From Candidatus Paralachnospira caecorum (GTDB lineage: Bacteria; Bacillota; Clostridia; Lachnospirales; Lachnospiraceae), in the NCBI GenBank assembly GCA_904379015.1, contig CAJFHG010000023.1, forward strand, positions 1 through 39,906: 39,906 bases of DNA. Direction: 5' to 3'. The notes beneath the pieces are model-generated. The model had not been told where the DNA came from. It searched no databases and was given only the letters and a program-made list of their open reading frames with translations. Made by a program: the position numbers and the translations under genes. The stretch's first letter is position 1. Each line of letters begins with the position of its first letter. Positions 25,806 to 33,175 of the stretch are shown piece after piece.

Positions 25806-26411
25806 CTATTTCTCCTTTTCTCTGTCATCCTGTATTCTGCCGAGACCGATATTCTTTTCAATCAGTCCCTTTATGTAATCCCAGAGCTCTCTGGAGCCCC
25901 CGGGCGTTCTCTGATTGCGGTTCAGGATCTGGCTCGCCTTTACCTCATGCTCCTGCCAGGAACGACCTCCGGTGGCATCATTCAAAAGCACCGGCTGTAT
26001 TTTGTCCAGCGCCAGGGCAAATCTGGCCTCCGCCGACTCCCCTTCCTCAAACTCTTCCCACAGTCCTCTCAGCCATTTCCGCTGGTCGTCAGGAAGCAGC
26101 CCGAACAGCCGGTCCGCCGCCTTCACCTCTCTCGCCCGCTTTGTCTCATTCCCCGCGTCATCGTACGCGTACGTATCCCCCGCGTCAATCTCAATGATAT
26201 CATGGATCAGCACCATTGTCATGGTCTTCGCCACGTCAATGGGCGCGTTGGCATACTCATGCAGGAGCGCGCACATCAGAGCGAGATGCCAGGAATGCTC
26301 CGCGTCGTTTTCTTTCCTGGAACCATCTGAAATATAAGTCTGCCTGAAGACCTGCTTGCTCTTATCCGCTTCCAGGATAAACGCAAGCTGCTTTTCCAAA
26401 CGTTCTGTCAT
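25806..26411 (-). CDS. HD-domain phosphohydrolase, YfbR-like
   Basis: 201 residues. Metal-binding H..HD..D residues are visible: DAEHSWHLALM (His), VLIHDIIEID (His-Asp) and a later Asp in ALALDKIQPVL. This is the pattern of the YfbR 5'-deoxynucleotidase / HD_3 group, which hydrolyse dNMPs. It is longer than E. coli YfbR by a few residues only. AAGGAG is upstream of the ATG. Nucleotide specificity is inferred; its place behind pyrE would suit a nucleotide role. Confidence 0.85.
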   Translation of the reverse strand: MTERLEKQLAFILEADKSKQVFRQTYISDGSRKENDAEHSWHLALMCALLHEYANAPIDVAKTMTMVLIHDIIEIDAGDTYAYDDAGNETKRAREVKAADRLFGLLPDDQRKWLRGLWEEFEEGESAEARFALALDKIQPVLLNDATGGRSWQEHEVKASQILNRNQRTPGGSRELWDYIKGLIEKNIGLGRIQDDREKEK

Positions 26412-26443
26412 ATGTCTCTTTCTCCTTCCGGAACCGCTGTTTC

Positions 26444-26770
26444 TTAAACTACGATCCCGATCACGTAAACGGCGATCAGCCCCACAATTCCCACAATGTT
26501 CAGCCCGATCGCAATCTTCGAGAGGAGCGGGACGCCTTCCTCCCTTGCCCTGCTTTTCCCGTCCCGGACCGCCACGATCAGTCCGAATATATCCAGAAAG
26601 AACGCCAGAAATCCCAGCGCCGCGATCGTCATGTCTCCATGTCCGTAAGTGCGGAAGGCGATCACCAGCGCCGCTGCCACGACCAGCAGAGACCCGATAA
26701 AGATCAGGATCGAAACCACACCCGCCGTCGAAAAATTGATTTTAAATAGCTTTGTTCGTTTTCTGTTCAA
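26444..26770 (-). CDS. Small membrane protein, DUF6142-like
   Basis: 108 residues with three predicted membrane helices (about residues 14-38, 46-68 and 85-107) separated by a basic loop (VRDGKSRAREEG). It resembles small clostridial membrane proteins filed as DUF6142. The likely start is TTG at 26770, overlapping the vanZ stop (TTGA), with GAGAGGG five bases upstream. An ATG 15 codons earlier would lie inside vanZ and lacks a site. Confidence 0.65.
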   Translation of the reverse strand: MNRKRTKLFKINFSTAGVVSILIFIGSLLVVAAALVIAFRTYGHGDMTIAALGFLAFFLDIFGLIVAVRDGKSRAREEGVPLLSKIAIGLNIVGIVGLIAVYVIGIVV

Positions 26771-27234
26771 AACAGCCCTCTCTTTCTCCGTATGGCCGCC
26801 GCCGCCAGGAAACACCAGTAACCGGCCAGACCGCCAAGGGTATTCAGCATCAGGTCATCCACATCAAAGCTCCCCCGTCTGGTATACAGCTGCACCGTCT
26901 CAATGGCAAGGCTGCAGAGCAGGCTGAGAAACAGCGCCCAGTACCATTTCCTGGTTGAACCGGACAGCATGGGGAGAATAAACCCCAGGGGCATGAACGC
27001 GATCACATTTCCGAACAGATTCAGGCCCGCGTTCACAGGTCCCAGAACCTCCCAGCGCTCAATGCAGCGCCTGATCTCCCGGAACGGTTCCAGATTATAC
27101 CGGTATCCCACGGACATATCCGTTCTTCCCAGCGATTCCGAAAAGAACATAAAATAAACCAGTCCCATCAAATAGGACAAAAACAGAATCCATCCGACCA
27201 CGCGGATGGTTCTGGTACTGATCTGTTTTTTCAA
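26767..27234 (-). CDS. VanZ family membrane protein
   Basis: 155 residues with about four transmembrane helices and the VanZ core: NLEPFREI, NLFGNVIAFMPLGFILPML, SLAIETVQLYTRRGSFDVDD and NTLGGLAGY. VanZ gives low teicoplanin resistance in enterococci by an unclear route; most genomic homologues have no proven role. Start is TTG with GGTGGA five bases before it. It is part of the pyrE-led gene string. Confidence 0.92.
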   Translation of the reverse strand: MKKQISTRTIRVVGWILFLSYLMGLVYFMFFSESLGRTDMSVGYRYNLEPFREIRRCIERWEVLGPVNAGLNLFGNVIAFMPLGFILPMLSGSTRKWYWALFLSLLCSLAIETVQLYTRRGSFDVDDLMLNTLGGLAGYWCFLAAAAIRRKRGLF

Positions 27235-27249
27235 TTCTGTCCACCTGTA

Positions 27250-27402
27250 TTAGAATGTAATGTCTGATTTCCGTCTTAAAAGCAGCGCGCCGCTCACAAT
27301 GCTTCCCACACCCACGGCGATCCCGACCGCCAGGATCACGATCCCCATGACAATGGAAAACGCGCCCGTATTTTTCATTGTTTTATATGCCTTTTCGCTC
27401 AT
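27250..27402 (-). CDS. 50-residue single-pass membrane protein
   Basis: Short gene: ATG at 27402 with AGGAGG five bases before it, stop TAA at 27250. The product starts MSEKAYKTMKNTGAFSI, has one membrane helix (about residues 16-42) with Gly/Ile/Val-rich sequence, and ends RRKSDITF. It sits nine bases after pyrE and 15 bases before vanZ, with no room for another promoter. The RBS strength and tight spacing support it as real. Function unknown. Confidence 0.75.
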   Translation of the reverse strand: MSEKAYKTMKNTGAFSIVMGIVILAVGIAVGVGSIVSGALLLRRKSDITF

Positions 27403-27411
27403 GGCCGCCTC

Positions 27412-28089
27412 CTATTCTTCCGCTCCGTACTGTTCATAATATGCGTCAATCGCCGCCTTTAATGTGTCGTCAATGATGACCCGGCCTTTATAAGGCCGAT
27501 TGTACAGATGCTCCACCACATCCGCCATGGTCACGATCGCCGTCGTCTCCAGACCGTATGTTTCATGAATCTCCTTCAGCGCCGACTTTGTTCCCTGTCC
27601 CCGCTCCATACGGTCCACGGAAACAACCAGTCCCAGCACCTCCACATTGCCCTGAGCCCTGATGATCGGCAGAGTCTCCTGAATAGAAGTACCCGCGGTC
27701 GTCACATCCTCTATGATCACGACCCGGTCCCCGTCCTGAATAGGGCTTCCGAGCAGAATCCCTTTATCTCCATGATCCTTGATCTCTTTTCTGTTGGAAC
27801 AGTAGCGGATATCGCTCCCATACTGTTCATGAATGGCGATGGATGCCGCCACGCTCAGCGGGATTCCCTTATAGGCAGGGCCAAAGAGCACGTCAAAATC
27901 TGTTCCGAATTTTTCCCTGATCGCCTTCGCGTAATAACCGCCCAGTCTGGCAAGCTGCCCGCCCGTTCTGTAAAATCCCGTATTGATAAAAAACGGGGTC
28001 TTCCTTCCGCTCTTTGTGACAAAATCCCCGAACTTCAGAACCTGGCAGTCCACCATAAATTCAATAAATTCCTGCTTGTACTGTTCCAT
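27412..28089 (-). CDS. pyrE: Orotate phosphoribosyltransferase
   Basis: 225 residues. Makes OMP from orotate and PRPP. The PRPP-binding loop VVIIEDVTTAGTS (about residues 124-136) and the flexible-loop region YCSNRKEIKDHG are clear. ATG at 28089 has GGAGG 11 bases upstream; a start six codons earlier has none. In related genomes pyrE often follows pyrD; here it is 6.3 kb away across the toxin island, and has its own promoter at 28246-28274. It heads a string of up to seven closely spaced genes. Confidence 0.96.
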   Translation of the reverse strand: MEQYKQEFIEFMVDCQVLKFGDFVTKSGRKTPFFINTGFYRTGGQLARLGGYYAKAIREKFGTDFDVLFGPAYKGIPLSVAASIAIHEQYGSDIRYCSNRKEIKDHGDKGILLGSPIQDGDRVVIIEDVTTAGTSIQETLPIIRAQGNVEVLGLVVSVDRMERGQGTKSALKEIHETYGLETTAIVTMADVVEHLYNRPYKGRVIIDDTLKAAIDAYYEQYGAEE

Positions 28090-28245
28090 ATTTCTTAAAA
28101 CCTCCATATTTACTGGCCTTTTACGCCTTTTCTATTTTGTGGCTGTCCTCTGCCGCACCACTTTTACACCATTTTAAATGAACTACATCTTTGCTCAAAT
28201 TGCTGTATGTCTTCCAACACAGTGTTTTCTGCTGCATTCCATTCG

Positions 28246-28274
28246 ATTATAGCATACCTGATTGGGATTGTGAA
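28246..28274 (-). promoter_or_regulatory. Strong promoter of pyrE
   Basis: On the minus strand TTCACA, 17 bases, TATAAT with a TGC extension. The leader to the pyrE ATG is about 150 bases; no clear PyrR-type hairpin was seen in it. Confidence 0.85.
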
Positions 28275-28502
28275 CTCCCCCATTTTGCTGAAAACAGAAC
28301 TTTTCACTTTATCTGCCCGGTTATTGCCGCGCTTGTATTGACAGTTTTCCCGTACAGATATCCTTTTCCCAGCAGTAAAGGGGAACCCTCAGCATCTGCC
28401 TGGGTAAATTTCCTGGCAGAACAGTAAAAGCGCAAAAAAGAGCCGCACCTTTGTTGTACAGCTCCACAAAAAGACAAAATAGTGAATTCGATTCCAGTAT
28501 TC
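28275..28502. other. Intergenic stretch at the pyrE end of the island
   Basis: No supportable gene. Composition falls from the level of pyrE to that of the AT-rich island. Short frames exist on both strands but none has a start signal or recognisable sequence. This is probably one scar edge of the insertion. Confidence 0.4.
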
Positions 28503-28853
28503 CTAAGACTTCATTCCAATCGTCTTCATTACATCGGAACGGCCAGATATCTCCTGACCAGAAAACGCTTCATATAATTTCCAGATATGCCTTGCGTTTT
28601 TGACATGAAATGTACTTTCAATATCCGGTTTCATACTTCCAATGTCCGGTTTTTGATCTCCAATGTCCGGTTTTACCGGATTCTTAAACATTTCGCTTAT
28701 ATGCAATGTCCGGTTGTTTAACGGGTGATTTCCATTCGGCAAAAGATTTCTTAAGAACCGTTCCAGATATTCTGCTGTTTCATGAATGCCATTCTTCAGA
28801 TATTTTTTACCTCTCAGATTATGCCCTTGAGACTTTATTGTATCAGATACCGC
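28503..28853 (-). pseudogene. C-terminal fragment of a probable Fic-family protein
   Basis: The open frame runs from after a TAA at 28856-28854 to TAG at 28503, with no good start or RBS. It reads KYLKNGIHETAEYLERFLRN, then LLPNGNHPLNNRTLHI, then a three-fold KPDI repeat (KPDIGDQKPDIGSMKPDI), then HIWKLYEAFSGQEISGRSDV and KTIGMKS. This resembles the tail of clostridial Fic/DOC proteins, which ends in a winged helix; here the helix is cut off and the catalytic HPFxxGNGR region is absent. Family assignment is by memory of such tails and is moderate. Confidence 0.5.
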
Positions 28854-28966
28854 TTATAAAGTGCAGGTATCATAAAGACACAGGCCAGGAAGCGTCCATT
28901 TTTGATGATGTTATGAGATCGTACTCATATCATACAGCACCGCTGTATTCTGCCCGGACTTTTTGA

Positions 28967-29560
28967 TCATTCTATAGCGCCCAACTCTTTCATCGCAGCC
29001 AAATACGTATCGGCTTCTCCATGTGGATTGGCTTTTTGGGTTGCTTCGATATTGTACCACACATCTTCCAGCTCATGAATAATAATAGGAATTGGTTTAC
29101 CAAAATGATTCTTAATAAATCCACTATCCTGTAATTTTTTTGCAACAGCAGTGATTTCTGAAAGTAATTCATAATATCCGATAGGGCCCTTTCCGATATA
29201 TTTCCCTTTATCATCATAACAAGTATCAGGATCTTCATACCCAATATGATCAATGCCGTTTTCCTTATACCATTCAAACAGAATTTTTATACCTTCGTTT
29301 TGATCGTCTGCCTCGATCACAGGTATATCATTATGACGCCAAAAAGCATAATTCCAGCGTTTCTCAGATAATTCCCCCGCACCCCTGCAATCTTTTTCGG
29401 TATTATAACTGACAGAAAATTCCGTGACATTTGAATATCCATTGTATTCATACGCCTCATTTGCATAAACGAGAAATGAAATGGCATAAATATCCTCTTC
29501 ATTCCAAGTTGAAATAATGCTGCGTAATTTTTCTTCCAGATATGCCTGTAAATTAATCAT
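28967..29560 (-). CDS. Unrecognised soluble protein, candidate toxin-immunity protein
   Basis: 197 residues, acidic, rich in Tyr, Glu, Asn and Ile, with no membrane segment or signal. Marked stretches are EDIYAISFLVYANEAYEYNG, EKRWNYAFWRH, GKGPIGYYELLSEITAVAKK and GKPIPIIIHELED. I recognise no catalytic motif. Its acidic nature, size and position among Rhs-tip remnants and other small genes fit a polymorphic-toxin immunity protein. It is AT-rich compared with the pyr genes. There is a weak AAGGAGTG-like RBS upstream. The gene is intact. Confidence 0.6.
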   Translation of the reverse strand: MINLQAYLEEKLRSIISTWNEEDIYAISFLVYANEAYEYNGYSNVTEFSVSYNTEKDCRGAGELSEKRWNYAFWRHNDIPVIEADDQNEGIKILFEWYKENGIDHIGYEDPDTCYDDKGKYIGKGPIGYYELLSEITAVAKKLQDSGFIKNHFGKPIPIIIHELEDVWYNIEATQKANPHGEADTYLAAMKELGAIE

Positions 29561-29607
29561 TTAAAACACTCCTTATCTTATAAATTTTAAAATACTTTTA
29601 TATGTGT

Positions 29608-29878
29608 TTACTTCTCTGATATCTCAAAGCCCCCCCCATTCAATCTTATTCCTAAAGTTGAACACAAAAGAATTTCCGCCTTAAGTGAAGTTAATGTAGC
29701 TACCACTTGTTCATAGTTTCCTTCCACTAATTTTAATCTGTTAATCAGGCATTTTAATGTGCAGCTGGAATATCTAATCCACACACCAATTTCCAAAACA
29801 ACCATTCTGCCTATATCTGGCTTTATAATAATTTTATCTATTTCTTTATTTTCTATATAAAATCCTTAATTCTTTCAT
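29608..29878 (-). pseudogene. Small candidate immunity gene with a frameshift near its start
   Basis: An ATG at 29878 overlaps the stop of the upstream gene (ATGA), the usual coupled start, but its frame (MKELRILYRK) ends at once. A second frame, open from just after a TAA, continues FYIENKEIDKIIIKPDIGRM, through WIRYSSCTLKCLINRLKL, to CSTLGIRLNGGGFEISEK and stop at 29608. Together they would give about 89 residues. The simplest reading is a 1-base indel in or near the T-run at about 29850-29862. A short C-terminal product from an internal GTG or ATG cannot be excluded. Confidence 0.5.
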
Positions 29879-30435
29879 ACTCCGTCCATCTCTACGCCCC
29901 ATTTTGTAAATTTTTCACGGAGTTCCTTTTCATCAGCTTCATAACCGGGGATATCTTCCTTCCCGCTTTTTTTACGTATCTCTTCCTCCCCGGGTACTTT
30001 AAAAAATATATATACTGAAGCAAATGGATGCGGTGATAGAAGCAAACAATACTTATCTGGATAAATAATAAACTTTTCCCTCTCTCGATATGGAGATAAA
30101 AAAACGCCGCCCTGATATATTCTGGTAAGAGAATTACTGTAATCCTCCCATTGTTTGGTCTTCATTTGATCCCAGGTATAGCTTTTTTTCCAACAAAACA
30201 ACTTAATTGTACATCCTTCAGGCGTTAAGGTAATGATTTTCCCCATTGTGATAAAATGGCGAATTTCGAGATAACACAAGGCGGCCAGTCCTATCAATCC
30301 AGGCCACACATCAAGACCAGCCACCTGATAAGCTTTAATTGCTAACCATGTTAATCCTATAATCGACAATATAAATACACCCTGAAGCATAAAATAAGTT
30401 TCTTTTTCATATTTAACAATTATCTTGTCTTCCAT
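29875..30435 (-). CDS. YcxB-like membrane protein, candidate immunity protein (paralogue 3)
   Basis: 186 residues. A short cytoplasmic start is followed by two membrane helices (about 18-40 and 45-62) and a soluble beta-rich part. The core shares KIITLTPEGCTIKLFCWKK, then YTWDQMKTKQWEDY, GGVFLSPYRE, HPFASVYIFFK and a tail YEADEKELREKFTKWGVE with the two genes at 31472-32613. The layout recalls YcxB/PH-like immunity proteins, but the family is not certain. The ATG at 30435 has AAGGTG six bases upstream. It follows the Rhs tip at 30559-31416, the expected place for the cognate immunity gene. Confidence 0.65.
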   Translation of the reverse strand: MEDKIIVKYEKETYFMLQGVFILSIIGLTWLAIKAYQVAGLDVWPGLIGLAALCYLEIRHFITMGKIITLTPEGCTIKLFCWKKSYTWDQMKTKQWEDYSNSLTRIYQGGVFLSPYREREKFIIYPDKYCLLLSPHPFASVYIFFKVPGEEEIRKKSGKEDIPGYEADEKELREKFTKWGVEMDGV

Positions 30436-30470
30436 ATTTATCACCTTGAATTTATGAATAATTAATAAAT

Positions 30471-30514
30471 GCCGCCCAAGCTTCCTGCCTAAAATATGCA
30501 AGAAGCTTAGGCTG
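30471..30514 (-). other. Long hairpin between the Rhs tip and the immunity gene
   Basis: In minus-strand RNA GCAGCCTAAGCTTCTTGC pairs with GCAGGAAGCTTGGGCGGC, 17 of 18 positions paired with two G-U, around a 9-base loop. On the plus strand the G-U pairs become mismatches, so the minus RNA is favoured. It is followed by ATTTATTAATT rather than a solid T-run, so it may be a weak terminator or a stability element. Confidence 0.6.
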
Positions 30515-30558
30515 CGTCAGGTACTTAAGTTTTATACAGATCACGATTCAATTACCAC

Positions 30559-31416
30559 TCAGAAATAATAATATCCAACTCTTTTGATCTTTCTGCCATC
30601 CCTTGTGTAAGCTGTGTAAGTATAACGATGCAGTCTGCGTTTTCTTTTAGTATTCTTAGATGTCCCTTGACTTGTTTTAGTCTTGCTGATATTTTTATTG
30701 CTGGAATTCTTTTTGGATGCTTTTGAGGGTTTACTGTCCTCCATAACTGTTTTGTGAACGACAGCTGACACTGCATTTCCAGCTAGACCAAATGTACTGT
30801 CTAATGCTGCAGTTGTTGGAAGATCAATCCCTCCAGCTGCAAGACCCGCAATATTACTCATTGAAGCAAAAGAGCTGACTCCCGCAACAGTTCCGCTAAA
30901 TATCGCGCCTTTCAAACTTGCACCATTTACTAAGCTTGAAACAAATGTGTCTACCCCATTTACTATACCACTAGCCAGTGCTGCATAGCGGTCTAAACCG
31001 CAGGCAGCTCCTGACAGAGCAGCGACCGCTATATCGCCGATTCCAACTTCCTGCCCTGTGGCAATGGAGGAAATAACTGTTGTCGTTACATTAACAGCAG
31101 CACAAACTACCCCTTTGATCAAGCTCCAAAACTCACCAGAAGAATCCTGACGCATGACCGGGTTGTTGTCACAGTAAGCATACAGGTTCTTATCTGTCAA
31201 TGATGATGGTGATGCGGTCAGGGTATCTAACGCATCAGGCGAAAGGAACCTGCCTGCTTCCGGATCATAATACCGGCTCGCTGTGTAATAAAGCCCGCTT
31301 TCGGTATCATAGTAGTATCCGCGGCAGCGGAAGGGATTCTTCTGCCCGATGATACCCGCCAGGCTCCCTGTGCAGGATGTTGGGTTCCCCCACGCGTCGT
31401 AGGTATAGCTTACCAC
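30559..31416 (-). pseudogene. Orphan Rhs core tip with C-terminal region
   Basis: The frame opens right after a TAG and has a GTG but no RBS. It begins within an Rhs-associated core: VSYTYDAWGNPTS, then PFRCRGYYYDTESGLYYTAS, RYYDPEAGRFLSPDAL and NLYAYCDNNPV. After DSSGEFW come about 110 residues rich in Ala, Gly, Ser and Val, then a Ser/Lys/Asn linker, then a short basic end (RRLHRYTYTAYTRDGRKIKR). The upstream Rhs repeats are missing. The core DNA (31140-31410) is GC-rich; what follows is AT-rich, the usual step at an Rhs toxin tip. The expected 100-residue toxin domain after the linker is absent or very short, so the tip may itself be truncated. Confidence 0.75.
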
Positions 31417-31471
31417 CTACATGTATGTCTATGTTTACAGATAATACAAAGAAAATATCTTGCCATAATTT

Positions 31472-32035
31472 TTAATTCTCTTCTATTTCAACACCCCACC
31501 TGCTTAAAGTGTCTCTGAGTACCTGTTCATCCGCTTCGTAATAATGTTTAGTATCCGATGACCTTTTCCAAACCTTGTCTTGAGGCCGTTTAAAATAGAT
31601 ATATACGGACGCAAATGGATGCACAGTAAAAGTTTCAATATATTCATGAGGATATTTTCTATATTTCTGTCTTGTTCTGTAAGGAGAAAGAAAGAGCCCT
31701 CCCTGATAATAATTTCCTTCAATAGATTTCCAAAAATCCCGATAATCTTCCCATTGCTTTGTCTTTAGCTGATTCCATGTATACGTTTTTTTATAACAAA
31801 ATAATTTTATCGTACATCCTTCAGGTGTTAAAATAATAATCTTTTCCAATGTTATAACGGCACGTAATCCGTTATATAGAAAAAAAATATTAAGAATCGT
31901 ATTAAACAGCTCAAATCCCTCCGGTACTATATAGAAAAAAAATACTATTACTATTACCATAACAAATAGGAACACAATACCTCTTCCCCGTTCAAGTGGC
32001 TTGACTATTAATTTATCTTCTATCTTATTTTCCAT
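31472..32035 (-). CDS. YcxB-like membrane protein, candidate immunity protein (paralogue 2)
   Basis: 187 residues with hydrophobic helices at about 20-40 and 42-62, then the shared core IILTPEGCTIKLFCYKKTYT, NQLKTKQWEDYRDFW, GGLFLSPYRTRQKYR, HPFASVYIYFKRP and YEADEQVLRDTLSRWGVEIE. It is closest to the gene just upstream (32038-32613). Start ATG at 32035 lies two bases after that gene's stop, with AAAGGA about nine bases upstream. Tandem duplicates of this kind beside toxin tips are usually immunity genes. Target toxin unknown. Confidence 0.65.
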   Translation of the reverse strand: MENKIEDKLIVKPLERGRGIVFLFVMVIVIVFFFYIVPEGFELFNTILNIFFLYNGLRAVITLEKIIILTPEGCTIKLFCYKKTYTWNQLKTKQWEDYRDFWKSIEGNYYQGGLFLSPYRTRQKYRKYPHEYIETFTVHPFASVYIYFKRPQDKVWKRSSDTKHYYEADEQVLRDTLSRWGVEIEEN

Positions 32036-32037
32036 AT

Positions 32038-32613
32038 TTAATTTTCCTTTATTTCAACGCCCCATCTATTCAAAGTATCCCTGAGTACCTGTTCATCTGC
32101 TTCATAATAAGTAATTAGCTTTAACGATGTTTTGAGAGGAATCTCTTCGGGCCGCTTAAAGTAAATATATACGGACGCAAATGGGTGCATGGTTAAATGA
32201 TTAACATATGTGTGAGCGTAAGTTCTATACTTTTGTCTTACATGGTAAGGAGAAAGAAATAGTCCCCCCTGAAAATAATAACCTTCACCAGATCGCTCAA
32301 AATTCCGATAATCTTCCCATTGTTTTGTTTTTAGTTGATCCCAGTTATATTTTTTTTGGGTTTTGGATGTTACTATTGTGCAGCCATCAGGTGTCAAAAT
32401 TATAATCTTTTCATATACAATAAAACCACGCACACGAATGTACGATAGGCCAAAAATATCCAAAAATATTACAAAATAAGCACTTGACGGCACTAATGTA
32501 TAAGCCGCCCAGGTACAAAATAATGCTATATATAATATAGGAATAAATGCTAATATACTCCGTCCGCGCTTAACAGGCCGGATGATTAATTTATTTTCTG
32601 TCTGATCTTTCAT
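32038..32613 (-). CDS. YcxB-like membrane protein, candidate immunity protein (paralogue 1)
   Basis: 191 residues. Same layout: two membrane helices (about 22-42 and 44-62), then IILTPDGCTIVTSKTQKKYN, DQLKTKQWEDYRNF, GGLFLSPYHVRQKYR, HPFASVYIYFKRP and YEADEQVLRDTLNRWGVEIK. The region after TPDGCTI departs from the paralogues (VTSKTQ in place of KLFCYK), so specificity may differ. AAGGGG lies seven bases before the ATG at 32613. It directly follows the CT remnant at 32730-33175 and an 11-bp hairpin. Confidence 0.65.
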   Translation of the reverse strand: MKDQTENKLIIRPVKRGRSILAFIPILYIALFCTWAAYTLVPSSAYFVIFLDIFGLSYIRVRGFIVYEKIIILTPDGCTIVTSKTQKKYNWDQLKTKQWEDYRNFERSGEGYYFQGGLFLSPYHVRQKYRTYAHTYVNHLTMHPFASVYIYFKRPEEIPLKTSLKLITYYEADEQVLRDTLNRWGVEIKEN

Positions 32614-32656
32614 AGCTGAACCCCTTAATACGTATGATATTTTAGAATATCTCCTA

Positions 32657-32682
32657 TCTCTCGCATGAATACATGCGAGAGA
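32657..32682 (-). other. Perfect 11-bp hairpin upstream of immunity paralogue 1
   Basis: TCTCTCGCATG at 32657-32667 pairs exactly with 32672-32682 across a 4-base loop (AATA on the plus strand). No T-run follows on either strand. It lies between a toxin-tip remnant and its neighbouring membrane gene, as the hairpin at 30471 does. Confidence 0.7.
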
Positions 32683-32729
32683 CTTGGATATATTCTCATT
32701 AGTTTTTGTTTAATTGTTTAATCAACATT

Positions 32730-33175
32730 TCACCCCAATGCCCGTCGTAAATTATTGATATATATTGTGTTATCTAATTCCGTCGGCCCTGTTAAACCTT
32801 GAAATACAAAGAAACGATTATGAATTTCATTCAAAACATCTTTATCTGGAGTTCCTGTTGTTTTTTGATTATTATTAGATGTCGATTGGCTTGGTTTTGA
32901 CTTTTGAATATTTTTGTTATTTTGTGATTTTTTAGTGGCATCTACTGCTATCCTACTTACTACATTAGACATCAAACTTGTACTAAAATTGCCAACCTCT
33001 TCAACAAAGAACCTATCTGCACAATTAAGACCTTCAATCTGAAATTCTTCCATCAATAAGCCAGTTGATCTTGATCCTAATATAAATGAACCAATGCCGG
33101 CAGCACAAGCGGCACCAAAGGATGCACCACTTCTACATGATGAATATATGGTATATGCTCCATCTATGATAGAAC
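32730..33175 (-). pseudogene. Toxin-tip (C-terminal) remnant fused behind the S8 fragment
   Basis: The frame reads back without a stop from 32730 into the peptidase gene, in a different frame from it: SLICSIIDGAYTIYSSCRSG, a Gly/Ala-rich stretch, GNFSTSLMSNVVSRIAVDAT, then a linker KKSQNNKNIQKSKPSQSTSN, then GTPDKDVLNEIHNRFFVFQG and a short end NNLRRALG. The linker is like the one in the Rhs tip at 30559 (KKNSSNKNISKTKTSQGTSK), and SLICSIID parallels SLIKGVVC there. So this is a second tip of the same toxin type whose Rhs core has been lost. An ATG at 33056 exists but no convincing RBS was seen. Confidence 0.6.

Noticed and set aside
28090-28245. PyrR-binding attenuator in the pyrE leader
   Set aside because: No anti-terminator/terminator pair and no T-run were found; only weak short stems are present.
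28191-28427. 78-codon plus-strand frame near pyrE
   Set aside because: It covers the pyrE promoter, has no RBS and no recognisable sequence.
30552-30776. 74-codon frame overlapping the end of the Rhs tip as a separate toxin or antitoxin
   Set aside because: It lies within the Rhs tip coding region in another frame, lacks an RBS, and its residues mirror the Lys/Ser-rich linker.
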